From: Firmicutes bacterium HGW-Firmicutes-14
GTDB lineage: Bacteria > Bacillota > Thermincolia > Thermincolales > UBA2595
Direction: 5' to 3'
DNA: 64,000 nt
Assembly (NCBI GenBank): GCA_002840275.1
Contig: PHAB01000004.1
Location: forward strand, 1-64,000
Part shown: positions 54,783 to 64,000 of the stretch, in pieces
Layout: each line of letters begins with the position of its first letter
Numbering within the stretch: the stretch's first letter is position 1
Position numbers and translations under genes: made by a program
The notes under the pieces: generated by a model
What the model saw: the letters and a program-made list of their open reading frames with translations, nothing else
Told to the model about the DNA's origin: nothing
Database searches by the model: none

Positions 54783-55458
54783 AACCGTAAGCACCTCTTT
54801 CCTCATCCCTGGCTACCCGGCCTTTTTCAAGGGCAATAACCCTTTTCCTCATCCCATCGACAATCTCTTTTGCATGGGTGGCCATCAGGACGGTTGTACC
54901 GCATTTGTTGATCTCCTGCAGAAGATGGACTATTTCCCAGGAGGTATCAGGATCAAGGTTGCCGGTAGGTTCATCGGCTATAACCAGCGGAGGGTTATTG
55001 ACAATCGCCCTGGCAATGGCCACCCTCTGCTGTTCACCCCCGGAAAGCTGGGCAGGCATGGCATCGGCTTTGTTTGACAGTCCGACCAGTTCCAGGGCCT
55101 CCGGTACCGATTTTTTTATTTCCCGCCCTGAAGCCTCAATAACTTCCAGGGCAAACGCCACGTTTTCTGAAACCGTCTTGTTGGGAAGGAGTTTAAAGTC
55201 CTGAAATATCACCCCTATAGCTCTTCTCAGGAATGGTATCTCCCTGGGCTTGTACCGGGCGATGTTTTTACCGTGAAAAAGGAGCTGACCCCTTGTGGGC
55301 TGTTCCTCACGAAAAATCAGTTTTGTGAGGGTTGACTTGCCTGCACCGCTTGGGCCTACCAGAAAGACAAATTCTCCCTTTTCTATCCTTAGCGTTATGT
55401 CTGTCAGAGCCTTGGAGCCGTTCGGATAAACCTTGGAGACATTTATCATATTTATCAT
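54772..55458 (-). CDS. ftsE: Cell-division ATP-binding protein FtsE
   Basis: A 228-residue ABC ATPase: Walker A LVGPSGAGKSTLTKLI, Q-loop, signature LSGGEQQRVAIARAIVNNPPLVIADEPTGNLDP (in pieces) and switch His (ATHAKEIVD). ATG at 55458, beginning MINMINVSKVYPNGSKAL, matches the family; the upstream bases hold GAGGGGTG. It pairs with FtsX. The 236 bases to the plus-strand gene are a divergent promoter region without a confident promoter. Confidence 0.95.
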   Translation of the reverse strand: MINMINVSKVYPNGSKALTDITLRIEKGEFVFLVGPSGAGKSTLTKLIFREEQPTRGQLLFHGKNIARYKPREIPFLRRAIGVIFQDFKLLPNKTVSENVAFALEVIEASGREIKKSVPEALELVGLSNKADAMPAQLSGGEQQRVAIARAIVNNPPLVIADEPTGNLDPDTSWEIVHLLQEINKCGTTVLMATHAKEIVDGMRKRVIALEKGRVARDEERGAYGYED

Positions 55459-55694
55459 TAAAAAAATAACACCCCTCAAATATACGGTTATTATATTTTT
55501 CGACATGTTGTCCTAAATTCCTTTTTCAAGCAGAGTTTTTACAGTTTTTTCAAGGACTTCTTTTTCCTGATTACCTTTTTCTGCGAGTTTGGAGGAAAAC
55601 GGCATAATTTATCGAATTACATTAAAAATCAAAAACCATTGGCCCGGTAATCCGGCCAACGGAAGGAAACTCAGCAAAAAACAAGGGGGATAAG

Positions 55695-56366
55695 ATGTTA
55701 AAACCAGTCATTCTTGAAGTGCACGATTTGCCTGAACTGTGGTTCAGGGCCTTGTGGGAACTTTGGAACCGTCATTCCGGGGACAGCAGGGAATACATGG
55801 TCCAGCACGGAAGTTTCAGCGGCAGCCACCGCAGGAAAGAATTTGACTTTTTCCTGGGGCATGTAAGGCACCCCGGTAAAAGGCCGCTTACCCCGATTAT
55901 CCCTGAAGGTTCCAATATCAGCCCTCCTACCAGCATGGAAGCCATAGAAACCTATTTTGCCGAGTATATTATGGGGGCTGAAGTAGCCGAAAATGAAACA
56001 TATACATATGGAAGCAGGATAAATCTGAGCCTGGAAAAAGTAATCGGCCTGCTTAAAGAAACTCCCGATACCAATCAGGCCATAATCGAAATCGGCAAAC
56101 CGGAAGATATCCTAAACAGTGACCCACCGTGCCTGAGACTGATTGACTGCCGGATCAAAAACGGCCGGCTGCATTTTTTTATCTACTTCCGCTCCTGGGA
56201 CCTCTGGGCAGGACTACCCCAGAACCTGGGAGGCCTACAGCTTTTGAAGGAATATATGGCCGGTGAAATCGGGGTTGAGGACGGTGAAATGATAGTATCC
56301 AGCAAAGGGCTCCATGTATATGACTATGTCTGGGGCCAGGTGGAAGAGATGATAAAATACAGGTGA
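55695..56366 (+). CDS. Thymidylate synthase (short, archaeal-like type)
   Basis: A 223-residue protein, shorter than ThyA (~264), of the kind seen in methanogens: SREYMVQHGSFSGSHRRKEF, the catalytic-Cys segment NSDPPCLRLIDCRI (Cys146), FFIYFRSWDLWAGLPQNLGGLQLL with the RSxD and Asn positions, and a KGLHVYDYVW end. It should methylate dUMP with methylene-tetrahydrofolate. ATG follows AAGGGGGATAAG. It is the only clear plus-strand gene in the window, convergent with the histidine kinase. Confidence 0.87.
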   Translation: MLKPVILEVHDLPELWFRALWELWNRHSGDSREYMVQHGSFSGSHRRKEFDFFLGHVRHPGKRPLTPIIPEGSNISPPTSMEAIETYFAEYIMGAEVAENETYTYGSRINLSLEKVIGLLKETPDTNQAIIEIGKPEDILNSDPPCLRLIDCRIKNGRLHFFIYFRSWDLWAGLPQNLGGLQLLKEYMAGEIGVEDGEMIVSSKGLHVYDYVWGQVEEMIKYR

Positions 56367-56426
56367 AATAATTAATGGGAGTGTCCCGTTTACTTATGGA
56401 GCCTTTTGACAAATTATAAGGGTTGA

Positions 56427-56580
56427 AAAGGGATGGGAATGTTCCATAAGGGCGAGTCTGTCATCCGTCCGGCCGACGACCCGCAAAGCGGGAGGCGATG
56501 CCGGCGGAGACGTTGCCGCCCGTTGGAATATGCCCATCCCTTTTTGAGAAATTAGTTTGTCAACAGGCTTCATTACTGTT
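56427..56580. repeat. Palindromic repeat element, copy 1
   Basis: A ~120-base core with inverted ends (GGGATGGG...CCCATCCC) and a GC-rich middle, plus a 35-base flank (CAACAGGCTTCATTACTG on plus) that reaches into the 3' end of the histidine kinase gene. Copy 2 at 58224-58383 has the core inverted but the flank in the same orientation. It lies between convergent genes and could end both transcripts. Confidence 0.75.
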
Positions 56581-58158
56581 TTGGCAGACAGGAAGGACAA
56601 TTTCCACGACGGTGCCCTCACCCAGTTGACTGTTTACACTGAAGCTTCCCCGGTGGTTTTCTATGATCTTACAGCTGACCATAAGACCGAGACCGGTCCC
56701 TTTTTCTTTTGTCGTATAGAAAGGTTCTCCCAGTTTGGCAACCCGCTCCTCCGGGATGCCGCATCCTTTATCAGCGATTCTGACCAGGACCCTGTCCTGA
56801 GCAGCCATTTTCACGGTAATGATTATATCCCCGCCTTCAGGCATTGCTTCGATCGCATTTTTCAGGACATTAATAAAAACCTGTTTGACCTGGTTATCAT
56901 CACACTCTATCAGAGGGATTTCAGACTCGAAGGTAGTATTGATCGTGACCTTACTTATTATGGCCTGGGTATCCACAAGCCTGATTATATTGTGCAGCAG
57001 TTCCCGGAAATCCTTCTTACAGATTTTTGGCATCTGGGGTTTTGCCAGGACCAGGTATTCACTGATAATTGCTTCAATCCGGTCGACCTCGGACAAAATA
57101 ATTTCATAAACATCTTTATCATCCCTGGCCTTGCCCTGTAAAATCTGCACAAAACCCTTGATGACTGTCAGAGGGTTCCTGATTTCATGGGCCACACCGG
57201 CAGCCAATTGTCCTACAACCGATATCCTGTCTGATTTTTTCAGCAGTTCTTCTGTCTTCTTTCGTTCGGTAATGTCCCTGGAAATACAGGACAGGGCAAC
57301 TATCCGGCCTTCATTATTCCTGATGGGTGAAATGGTAATACTGACATCTATAAGACTCCCATCTCTTCTCTGCCTGACTGTTTCAAACCCGTTCACCTGC
57401 CCGCCGGACCGGACTTTTTCCCATAAACCCCCGGTTTCTTCAATCAAATTGTCCGGTACGGTCAGCAGCATCTGTCCTAAAGGCCGGTCTGATTTCCAAT
57501 CATACATTTTTTCAAATGCCCTGTTAAAGCTCTGGACGTTCCCTTTCAGGTCATGTACAACTATAGCATCAGTGGTGTTGTTGATAAATGATTCAAGGTA
57601 TTCTTTATTGGCCCTCAGTTCTTCAACAGCTTCCCATTCATTTTTCTCCGCCCGTAACCTCAGGTTCTCAGAAAACCTGCTGGTCATTACCAGGATTACG
57701 GTTATTAACACAGTGAACAGGTTTATGAAAATAAGCTGGTTCGTGTTTGAATCAGGAAACAGCCGGTCATGGTAGGCAAAAAAGAAATAGTTGGTAATAA
57801 ATACAGTGAGAAGCGAGGCGAACCATATCAACCGGGAATTTTGATAAAGGGAAGCGATTATAAGTCCGAACCACACAAAGATGTAGTTCGCTATTGATGG
57901 GTCTGTAGCCAGTAAAATATTAAAAAAAATAAACATTAAAATTATGTTGACAATCATTATTTGTTTGATAAATTTCCTCTTCAATACAAAGAGGGTGATA
58001 ATGCTGCTCAGCAATATTCCTGCCTGAATATGGGTTACAAGAAGATTTCTATAGTTGATAAATGCTATTACGACAATGTCCAGAATTAAGGCAGTCCATA
58101 CCAGTTTTAGCATCAATATGTTGCGCTGATGAATAAGTTCTTCCTGTTTGCTGTTCAT
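56560..58158 (-). CDS. PAS-domain sensor histidine kinase
   Basis: A 532-residue kinase: about six membrane helices at ~15-165, PAS domain ~185-300 with a PAC end (CISRDITERK), HisKA with the H-box AAGVAHEIRNPLTVIKGF (His324), and HATPase with NVLKNAIEAMPEGG, ADKGCGIPEE and KGTGLGLMVS. The stimulus is unknown; membrane-PAS kinases of this shape often feed sporulation phosphorelays in clostridia. ATG at 58158 follows a run of G. Its last residues, NSNEAC, are encoded inside the repeat element. No response regulator is next to it. Confidence 0.92.
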   Translation of the reverse strand: MNSKQEELIHQRNILMLKLVWTALILDIVVIAFINYRNLLVTHIQAGILLSSIITLFVLKRKFIKQIMIVNIILMFIFFNILLATDPSIANYIFVWFGLIIASLYQNSRLIWFASLLTVFITNYFFFAYHDRLFPDSNTNQLIFINLFTVLITVILVMTSRFSENLRLRAEKNEWEAVEELRANKEYLESFINNTTDAIVVHDLKGNVQSFNRAFEKMYDWKSDRPLGQMLLTVPDNLIEETGGLWEKVRSGGQVNGFETVRQRRDGSLIDVSITISPIRNNEGRIVALSCISRDITERKKTEELLKKSDRISVVGQLAAGVAHEIRNPLTVIKGFVQILQGKARDDKDVYEIILSEVDRIEAIISEYLVLAKPQMPKICKKDFRELLHNIIRLVDTQAIISKVTINTTFESEIPLIECDDNQVKQVFINVLKNAIEAMPEGGDIIITVKMAAQDRVLVRIADKGCGIPEERVAKLGEPFYTTKEKGTGLGLMVSCKIIENHRGSFSVNSQLGEGTVVEIVLPVCQNSNEAC

Positions 58159-58223
58159 TTCAACCCCCCCTGCAACAACTACTGTTTTCTGCAAATACTG
58201 ACATTTTCCTGCCGTGAAATAAT

Positions 58224-58383
58224 AAAAGGGGATGGGCATGTTCCAACGGGCGGCAACGCCTCCGCCGGCAGCGGCTCCCGCTATCGCGGATTGCCGGCCG
58301 GACGGATGACAGACTCGCCCTCTTGAAACATGCCCATCCCCTTTTTAGATTAGTAATTTTGTTAACAGGCCTCATTACCTGTT
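58224..58383. repeat. Palindromic repeat element, copy 2
   Basis: Same family as 56427-56580: the core (GGGGATGGGCATG...CATGCCCATCCCC) is inverted relative to copy 1 and ~85% alike, followed by the flank GTTAACAGGCCTCATTACCTG. The flank overlaps the last codon and stop of the transketolase C gene. The two copies bracket the histidine kinase. Confidence 0.75.
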
Positions 58384-59325
58384 GAGCTTTGTTTTTCTCT
58401 CTATCACTTTTTTCACTGCAGCTACGATGTCTTTGGCAGTCAAACCGTACTTTTCCAGTAGTTCGGAAGGGGCTCCCGATTCGCCGAAGGTATCTTTAAC
58501 CCCAACCATTTCCTGGACCACCGGGACAGTTTCAACCAGCGCTTCGGCCACAGCGCTGCCCAGTCCTCCGATAACATTGTGTTCTTCTGCAGTAACAATG
58601 GCCTTTGTCTCCATCGCTGCCCTGACCACAGCTTCCCGGTCAAGAGGCTTGATTGTATGCATATTTATTACCCTTGTGCTGATATTTTCCCCGGCCAGGA
58701 CATCGGCAGCCTCCAAGGCCTGTCCCACCATCAACCCGCAGGCAATTACAGTTACATCACTGCCGTCCCGCAGGGTATTGGCCCTGCCAATTTTATAGCT
58801 GTATGATTCATCAAACAGCACCGGCAAACCAAGCCTGCCAAGCCTTAAATAAACAGGACCCCTGTAATTCACCGCTGCCCTGACGGCCTTTTCGGTTTCA
58901 GTGGCATCTGCCGGTACAATCACTGTCATATTGGGCAGAGCTCTCATTATGGCAATGTCCTCTATAGCCTGGTGGGACGCCCCGTCCTCACCCACACTTA
59001 TACCTGCATGGGTTGCGGCAATCTTCACATTTAATTGGGGATATGCAATGGAATTGCGGATCTGTTCAAAAGCCCTGCCTGTGGCAAATATGGCAAATGA
59101 ACTGGCAAAGGGAATTTTTCCCGCCGCTGCCAGGCCGGCGGCAGTACCAATCATATTCTGTTCGGCAACTCCCATGTCAAAAAACCGGTCAGGGAATTCC
59201 TTAGCGAAATCCGATGTTTTGGTTGATTTGGAGAGGTCAGCATCAAGGACAACTATATCCCTGATCTCAGCTCCTAACCGGGCCAGTACCCGGCCATATG
59301 CTTCCCGTGTCGCTGCCTTGCTCAT
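58375..59325 (-). CDS. Transketolase, C-terminal subunit
   Basis: A 316-residue subunit: pyrimidine-binding domain ([33 protein letters not shown] with the catalytic Glu) and C-terminal domain ([19 protein letters not shown]). It forms a complete transketolase with the N-terminal subunit encoded just upstream, overlapping it by four bases (ATGA). The enzyme moves two-carbon units in the non-oxidative pentose phosphate path. Its stop lies within a repeat element. Confidence 0.94.
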   Translation of the reverse strand: MSKAATREAYGRVLARLGAEIRDIVVLDADLSKSTKTSDFAKEFPDRFFDMGVAEQNMIGTAAGLAAAGKIPFASSFAIFATGRAFEQIRNSIAYPQLNVKIAATHAGISVGEDGASHQAIEDIAIMRALPNMTVIVPADATETEKAVRAAVNYRGPVYLRLGRLGLPVLFDESYSYKIGRANTLRDGSDVTVIACGLMVGQALEAADVLAGENISTRVINMHTIKPLDREAVVRAAMETKAIVTAEEHNVIGGLGSAVAEALVETVPVVQEMVGVKDTFGESGAPSELLEKYGLTAKDIVAAVKKVIERKTKLNR

Positions 59326-60152
59326 CTGTCATCCCCTCCCAACTCACAAAGGGCCTTGCCGGTCTGTTCGGCATTGGGCGCATTACCGTGCCATCCTACC
59401 TGACCTTCCATAAAAGACACTCCCTTGCCTTTCACCGTATCGGCAACAATCATGACCGGCTTTCCCTTTACTTCCCTGGCCCGGGCCAGGACTTTGGTTA
59501 TCTGGTCCAGGTCATGGCCGTCAATTTCCTCGACATGCCACCCAAATGCCCTCCATTTTTGGGCCACCGGTTCCGGTGACATGACGTCCCTGGTCGGTCC
59601 GTCGATCTGCAGGCCGTTATGGTCAACAAAAGCCACCAGGTTATCCAGTTTATAATGGGCTGCTGCCATGGCGGCTTCCCATACCATTCCCTCCTGTATC
59701 TCACCATCCCCCAGCAAAACATAAACCCGGTAATCCCTTTTATCCAGTTTGCCTGCAATAGCCATACCGTTGGCCGCAGACAGGCCCTGACCCAACGACC
59801 CTGTAGACATCTCAACCCCGGGCAGGTGTTTCATACTGGGATGCCCCTGAAGGCGGCTCCCCAGCTTTCTAAGGGTATCCAGTTCATCAACGGGGAAATA
59901 GCCTTTCTCGGCAAGGGCAGCATACAGGACAGGGGCGGCATGGCCTTTGCTCAGGACAAACCTGTCCCGTTCGGGCCAATCCGGTTTGTCAGGGTCAATT
60001 TTCATTTCGTGAAAATACAAGGCAGCCACTATATCAGCAGCCGAAAGAGACCCTCCCGGATGGCCTGACCCGGCCTCACCCAGCATATTGACAATGTGCC
60101 GCCTGATTTTACAGGCTTTCACAGCCAATTCCTGCAAATGGGAATCATCCAT
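59322..60152 (-). CDS. Transketolase, N-terminal subunit
   Basis: A 276-residue TPP-binding subunit: [56 protein letters not shown], and the [38 protein letters not shown] thiamine-diphosphate motif (in parts). ATG at 60152 is preferred; the frame is open 25 codons upstream into the YitT gene region. The AAGGAG upstream is 12 bases away, a little long. Confidence 0.93.
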   Translation of the reverse strand: MDDSHLQELAVKACKIRRHIVNMLGEAGSGHPGGSLSAADIVAALYFHEMKIDPDKPDWPERDRFVLSKGHAAPVLYAALAEKGYFPVDELDTLRKLGSRLQGHPSMKHLPGVEMSTGSLGQGLSAANGMAIAGKLDKRDYRVYVLLGDGEIQEGMVWEAAMAAAHYKLDNLVAFVDHNGLQIDGPTRDVMSPEPVAQKWRAFGWHVEEIDGHDLDQITKVLARAREVKGKPVMIVADTVKGKGVSFMEGQVGWHGNAPNAEQTGKALCELGGDDR

Positions 60153-60183
60153 TCCTTCTGTCAACTCCTTATCATCAAGAATA

Positions 60184-61035
60184 TTATAGCCTTTTCTTAA
60201 AACCTTCACCCAGGACCTCATGGACATCTGTCAGGATGACAAAGGCATCCGGGTCAATCGTATGTACCAGCTCTTTCAGGGTGGATATTTCTGCCCGGGT
60301 GACCACAGAAAGAAGGACATCCCGGCCCTGTCCCGTATACATTCCCTTCCCCTGCAGGGATGTAACTCCCCTGTCCATCCGGCTCAGGATAGCATCAGCC
60401 ACTTCCCGGTTCTTTTGGGATATAATCAGGGCAGCCTTGGCATAGCCGAAACCTTCCTGGACAATATCAATTACCCTCGCTGTCAGGAATATAGTCAGCA
60501 GGGCATAAAGGGCCAGTTCGGCACTTCCAAAAGCTATTCCGGCAGCTACAATTACCGATGCATCAATTATAAAGAGGGCAACACCCACACTTACCCTGGC
60601 ATAATTATTGACTATGGCCGCCGCCAGGTCTGTCCCCCCGGTTGTCCCCCTGTTGCGGAATACCGTGCCTATCCCGATTCCCACTACTATTCCACCGTAA
60701 ATCGAAGCCAGCAGAGGGTCTCTTGTCGGTACGGGGAGAAAAGGCGCCATCAGGTCAACACCTAAAGAAATGATAATTGTCCCAAACAGGGACCTAACCC
60801 CAAAACTCATGCCCAGTCTTCTGATGCCCATGAAAAACAGCGGGATGTTTATGGCCAGCATGGTTATCCCCACCGGAACATGAGCAGTATAATATACTAT
60901 TGTGGCTATACCGCTGACTCCCCCGGCAGCAATCCTGTTAGGCACCAGGAACATGTCAAGCCCCGCTGCAGTCAGAAGGACACCAATCAATATGAGCAAG
61001 TACTCACGAAGGGTTTTCCAGTTCAAAAAAGTCAT
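60184..61035 (-). CDS. YitT family membrane protein
   Basis: A 283-residue protein with five to six N-terminal membrane helices ([36 protein letters not shown], typical of the family) and a C-terminal DUF2179 domain ([54 protein letters not shown]; shown in parts elsewhere). The function of YitT proteins is unknown. It sits 31 bases before the transketolase pair in the same direction. Confidence 0.9.
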   Translation of the reverse strand: MTFLNWKTLREYLLILIGVLLTAAGLDMFLVPNRIAAGGVSGIATIVYYTAHVPVGITMLAINIPLFFMGIRRLGMSFGVRSLFGTIIISLGVDLMAPFLPVPTRDPLLASIYGGIVVGIGIGTVFRNRGTTGGTDLAAAIVNNYARVSVGVALFIIDASVIVAAGIAFGSAELALYALLTIFLTARVIDIVQEGFGYAKAALIISQKNREVADAILSRMDRGVTSLQGKGMYTGQGRDVLLSVVTRAEISTLKELVHTIDPDAFVILTDVHEVLGEGFKKRL

Positions 61036-61097
61036 CTCCCGGATTATTTGTTACTAGTAATTCCTCAGGAGGACTTTTTATAACCACCGGTAAGTTC

Positions 61098-62208
61098 TTA
61101 CCCCTGCCTTTTTTTAGCCTGAAACTGCAGATAAGCTGAAATAAAAGGGTCAATGTTTCCATCCATTACCGAATCGACATTACCGGCTTCTATCCCTGTC
61201 CGGTGATCCTTGACCAGACAGTACGGCTGAAAAACATATGACCTTATCTGGCTGCCCCAGGCTATATCCTGCTGATCCCCCCTTAGGGCACTTATCTCCT
61301 GTTCCTTCTGTTTTAACTGAAGGTCCAGCAGTTTGGCCTGGAGCAGTTTCATCGCCTTCAGGCGGTTTGCATGCTGGGACCGTTCGTTCTGGCACTGGAC
61401 AACAATACCTGTCGGCAGGTGGGTAATCCTGACTGCCGAATCGGTCTTGTTGACATGCTGGCCCCCGGCCCCTCCGGACCTGTAAGTGTCTACCTTCAGG
61501 TCACCCGGATCAATTGCCGCCTGGGTATCATCCTCAACCTCAGGCAGGACATCCACCGAAGCAAAAGAAGTGTGCCTCCTGCCTGATGCGTCAAAAGGAG
61601 ATATTCGAACAAGCCGGTGGACACCCTTTTCTGATTTAAGATAACCATAGATATTTTCTCCGGTAATCAGCAGGGATGCACTTTTGACACCGGCCTCATC
61701 CCCGGGGAGAAAATCAAGGGTCTCTGTGCCAAAACCCTTTTGGTCAGCCCATCTGGTATACATTCGGAGAAGCATTTCCACCCAGTCCTGGGCCTCAGTT
61801 CCTCCTGCCCCGGCATGCAGGGAAATTACCGCATTGGCCTTGTCATAAGGGCCGTTTAAGAGCAGCTCCAGATCCAGTTCATCCAGCCTTACATCAAGGT
61901 TGTCTATACCTTCACTAATCTCCTTTTCCAGGGATTCATCCCCTTCATCCACACCCAGCTGCCAGAGTACTTTCAGGTCCTCATACATAGAAAACGCCGT
62001 ATTATATTCTTCTACACGGCGTTGTAAACTATTGATTTCCTGCATTACTTTTTGGGCCGCTGCCGGGTCATCCCAAAAGCCGTCGGCGGTCGTTTGAGAC
62101 TCCAGTTTTTTAATTTGTTCGACTTTGTGGTCTAAGTCAAAGAGAGACCCTCAGTTCTTCGATACGGGTATTGAGCCTTTCCAGTTCTTTTTTAAGGTCA
62201 GCCAACAC
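61098..62208 (-). CDS. prfB: Peptide chain release factor 2 with +1 programmed frameshift
   Basis: A 369-residue class-I release factor read in two frames. GTG at 62208 follows GGGGG; after 23 codons comes CTT TGA C, with an upstream Shine-Dalgarno-like GAGGGT, the standard RF2 autoregulatory site. Slipping one base continues at GAC TTA and gives a full protein with the GGAGGQHVNKTDSAVRITHLP catalytic loop and the SPF stop-recognition motif (RISPFDASGRRHTSF). It ends translation at UGA and UAA. Confidence 0.95.
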
Positions 62209-62289
62209 ATTAATACCCCCAAAACCTTTATTGAATAATATTCTCATAACTTATATCATTATACTTTTACCGGCAGGTTTTGTCAAAAT

Positions 62290-63462
62290 CTACTTGCATG
62301 AATTAGCCTTCGCCCTGGCTTCATGGAAATTTGCCTCAATATCACCTTGAGAGCCAAAGCCGAAGCGTACATCCATTCCGGTTCTGTTCTGAATCGCTTT
62401 CTTAATGCGGTTAACCATCCTGTCGATAATCTCCGGCTCTTTCACCTTGGTTATCAGGGCATATTCATCGCCTCCGACCAGGCTGACCAGGTCCTTATCC
62501 CTATACCGGTCCTGTACCCGTATAACTGAACGGATGGTTTTTAAAATTTCTTTTTTTATGGCCTGGACCTTATATTCGCTGTTCTGTTGGACAAACGCGC
62601 CAAAACCCCTGATATCAAATAATATTACGGTTTCGTTGCCTTCCAGCCTGGCCCCCAGCAGGGCAACCCTCGGGTCCTGGATGTCAGTCACACCGATAAC
62701 CAGTTCCTTGGCCAGTTCGTCTTCCATTTCCTCCGGGTCCCTGGCCACATATACCCGTCCGGCAAATTTCCGTTCAATGGCGCAAATCTGGTCAAGGGCG
62801 GCAATAACCTGGGACAGTCCACAGCCCTTTGCCGTATACTGCTCCGGTTTAAACCTCAGTATATCCCCATAAATTACATCCGGCAGGCAGAGGCCCCGGG
62901 CCAGTTCCTTGAGCACCTCGGGAAGGATTTTTACATGGTGGTGCAAGGCTACTGCTTCAAGGATTTCACCTTCTATATCATATGCTTCGGCAATTTCAAT
63001 GCTCCGTTCCACATGGTCATGCAGGGGTGAATAATATTCCGCCCATCCGGGCACCCCGTATTTTTTGAGTTTCCGGGGCACCTTTGCCGGTTTGAACTCC
63101 TCTTCATAAAAACGACAGTCATCTATTTCTTTTCCCTTTCCGGAATCGTGAAATAATGCGGCAGTCGTCAACTGCTCACGGTTGACACCAAGGGCAGTCA
63201 GGCAACTGTCCTTAAGCCGGTGAATATGTTCACACATTCGGATTGTGTGGTAAAGCTGGTTTTCGCCGAGGCAGCTGACATCAGCCAGCTGGAACAATTC
63301 CTGGACTTCAAAAATTCTGTGGATAACAGGCATCATTTCAGGCCTGACCAGACTCCCGAGAACCTTCAGCATCAGTTCCCGGCTGCACATAACCTCTCCA
63401 CAGCCGTTTCCGGTCTTTTTGCAGTCAACCGGTTCCCCGTGATACATTAATTTCATTTGCAC
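62290..63462 (-). CDS. HD-domain protein with degenerate GGDEF-like C-terminus
   Basis: About 390 residues: an HD phosphohydrolase domain (HTIRMCEHIHRLK, TTAALFHDSGKGKE, HDHVERSIEIAE, ALHHHVK) then a GGDEF-like nucleotidyl cyclase fold (VILFDIRGFGAFVQQNSEYK, SLVGGDEYALI, AKANSCK). The signature is GGDEY and the I-site RxxD is absent, so cyclase activity is doubtful. GTG at 63462 follows AAAGGGGGG; an ATG two codons later is possible. It may link c-di-GMP or another nucleotide to flagellar functions near MotB. Confidence 0.82.
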   Translation of the reverse strand: MQMKLMYHGEPVDCKKTGNGCGEVMCSRELMLKVLGSLVRPEMMPVIHRIFEVQELFQLADVSCLGENQLYHTIRMCEHIHRLKDSCLTALGVNREQLTTAALFHDSGKGKEIDDCRFYEEEFKPAKVPRKLKKYGVPGWAEYYSPLHDHVERSIEIAEAYDIEGEILEAVALHHHVKILPEVLKELARGLCLPDVIYGDILRFKPEQYTAKGCGLSQVIAALDQICAIERKFAGRVYVARDPEEMEDELAKELVIGVTDIQDPRVALLGARLEGNETVILFDIRGFGAFVQQNSEYKVQAIKKEILKTIRSVIRVQDRYRDKDLVSLVGGDEYALITKVKEPEIIDRMVNRIKKAIQNRTGMDVRFGFGSQGDIEANFHEARAKANSCK

Positions 63463-63577
63463 AAAGGCCCCCCCTTTCAGTAGGACCGAAAAAGAAACCG
63501 TAATATGAAATATATTTGACAAAAATCTCCTGTTTCCTTCATAATATCGCAGGCTTTCCTATTAAAAAGGAAAATAA

Positions 63578-63612
63578 CAAAAAAAGAGGTTAAATACTCC
63601 ATCTAACCTCTT
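63578..63612 (-). terminator. Terminator of the MotB-like gene
   Basis: Minus-strand AGAGGTTA/TAACCTCT hairpin followed by TTTTTTTG, 12 bases past the stop. Confidence 0.85.
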
Positions 63613-63623
63613 AATCAGATATA

Positions 63624-64000
63624 TTACCGGACTTGGGTGTTTGCCTGGGTGTTTGCCTGCCCTGTGCCAGTCCCTTTTCCCTCTGTGCCGGGCTCAGCCA
63701 CATCGAGGGCGGTCCGGAGGACCACTATATCAACCCGGCGGTTTTTGGCCCTGTTGATCTCTGAAGTGTTGGACACTATTGGCCGAAACTCACCGTATCC
63801 TGTTGCCGAAAGCTTCTCCGGTTTTAACCCCACATTATTCACCAGAAATCTCACCACATTGGTGGCCCTTGCCGTAGAAAGTTCCCAGTTGGAGGGAAAC
63901 TGGGAGGTCCTGATAGGAAGGTTACAGGTATGCCCTTCAATCCTGATGTTGTTGGGCATCTCCGCCAGGATCCGGCCCACATTCAGAATTACATCCCTTG
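63624..64000 (-). CDS. motB: MotB-like flagellar stator protein, C-terminal part
   Basis: The 5' end lies beyond the window. The visible 125 codons form an OmpA/MotB peptidoglycan-binding domain: NNIRIEGHTCNLPI, NWELSTARATNVVRFLVNN, LSATGYGEFRPI, NRAKNRRVDIVVL, then a Gly/Thr/Gln-rich tail. The domain anchors stator units to the cell wall. An OmpA-family wall protein other than MotB is possible, since the membrane helix cannot be seen. Confidence 0.8.
   Translation of the reverse strand, partial: RDVILNVGRILAEMPNNIRIEGHTCNLPIRTSQFPSNWELSTARATNVVRFLVNNVGLKPEKLSATGYGEFRPIVSNTSEINRAKNRRVDIVVLRTALDVAEPGTEGKGTGTGQANTQANTQVR

Noticed and set aside
61098-62208. Frameshifted, broken prfB
   Set aside because: The break is at CTTTGAC with an upstream Shine-Dalgarno-like site, the normal programmed frameshift of RF2.

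Overview
The window reads as chromosome from a Gram-positive, flagellated, probably anaerobic Clostridia-type Firmicute; a Peptococcaceae-like lineage is my best guess, and the genus is not resolved. The basis is the RapZ/YvcK pair, a MinJ-like PDZ protein next to FtsEX and CtpB, split transketolase, RF2 with a programmed frameshift, frequent GTG/TTG starts with strong Shine-Dalgarno sites, and four types of leader RNA typical of Firmicutes (c-di-GMP-I, fluoride twice, M-box). Almost every gene lies on the minus strand; the one clear plus-strand gene is a thymidylate synthase.

Layout, left to right. (1) 1-6.8 kb: a duplicated chemotaxis cassette, transcribed as DUF2294 - chemoreceptor - CheW - small HTH protein. 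The two receptors share an almost identical signalling half but have unrelated sensor halves. A c-di-GMP-I riboswitch with a terminator precedes only one of them, and two copies of an unassigned structured RNA lie nearby. (2) 7.1-19.2 kb: YvcK, RapZ, two PHP phosphoesterases, a ROK glucokinase, phosphoglucose/phosphomannose isomerase, a glycogen debranching enzyme, a GH15 glucoamylase, a glucodextranase-type DOMON protein, a HAD phosphatase and a small holin-like membrane protein; this is largely an alpha-glucan and hexose-phosphate cluster. (3) 19.3-24 kb: uvrC and uvrA. Their usual partner uvrB is about 20 kb away at 43.7-45.7 kb, so 24-43.7 kb looks like an accessory block set between uvrA and uvrB.

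The accessory block holds a decayed GTPase and a decayed phosphoesterase; a fluoride-riboswitch operon (Fe-S scaffold, GGGtGRT protein, two CrcB/Fluc channels, DUF190) with a second fluoride riboswitch at its far end; a nitroreductase; an MFS exporter with an internal gap; an operon of three multicopper-oxidase-like proteins behind a 1497-residue beta-helix protein, none with a signal peptide; a secreted copper-amine-oxidase-N/tetrahaem cytochrome; and a large secreted LVIVD-repeat protein. The three oxidase-like proteins carry complementary sets of copper ligands, which suggests one oxidase split over several subunits.

(4) 45.7-64 kb: CorA behind an M-box magnesium riboswitch, with a 35-codon small ORF between them; an AT-rich DUF488 pair; type-4 uracil-DNA glycosylase; two small zinc-ribbon proteins; the division/septum cluster MinJ-like, CtpB, M23 peptidase, FtsX, FtsE; thymidylate synthase; a sensor histidine kinase bracketed by two copies of a palindromic repeat; split transketolase; YitT; RF2; an HD-GGDEF-like protein; and the C-terminal part of a MotB-like protein. 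No tRNA, rRNA, CRISPR array or transposase gene was seen.
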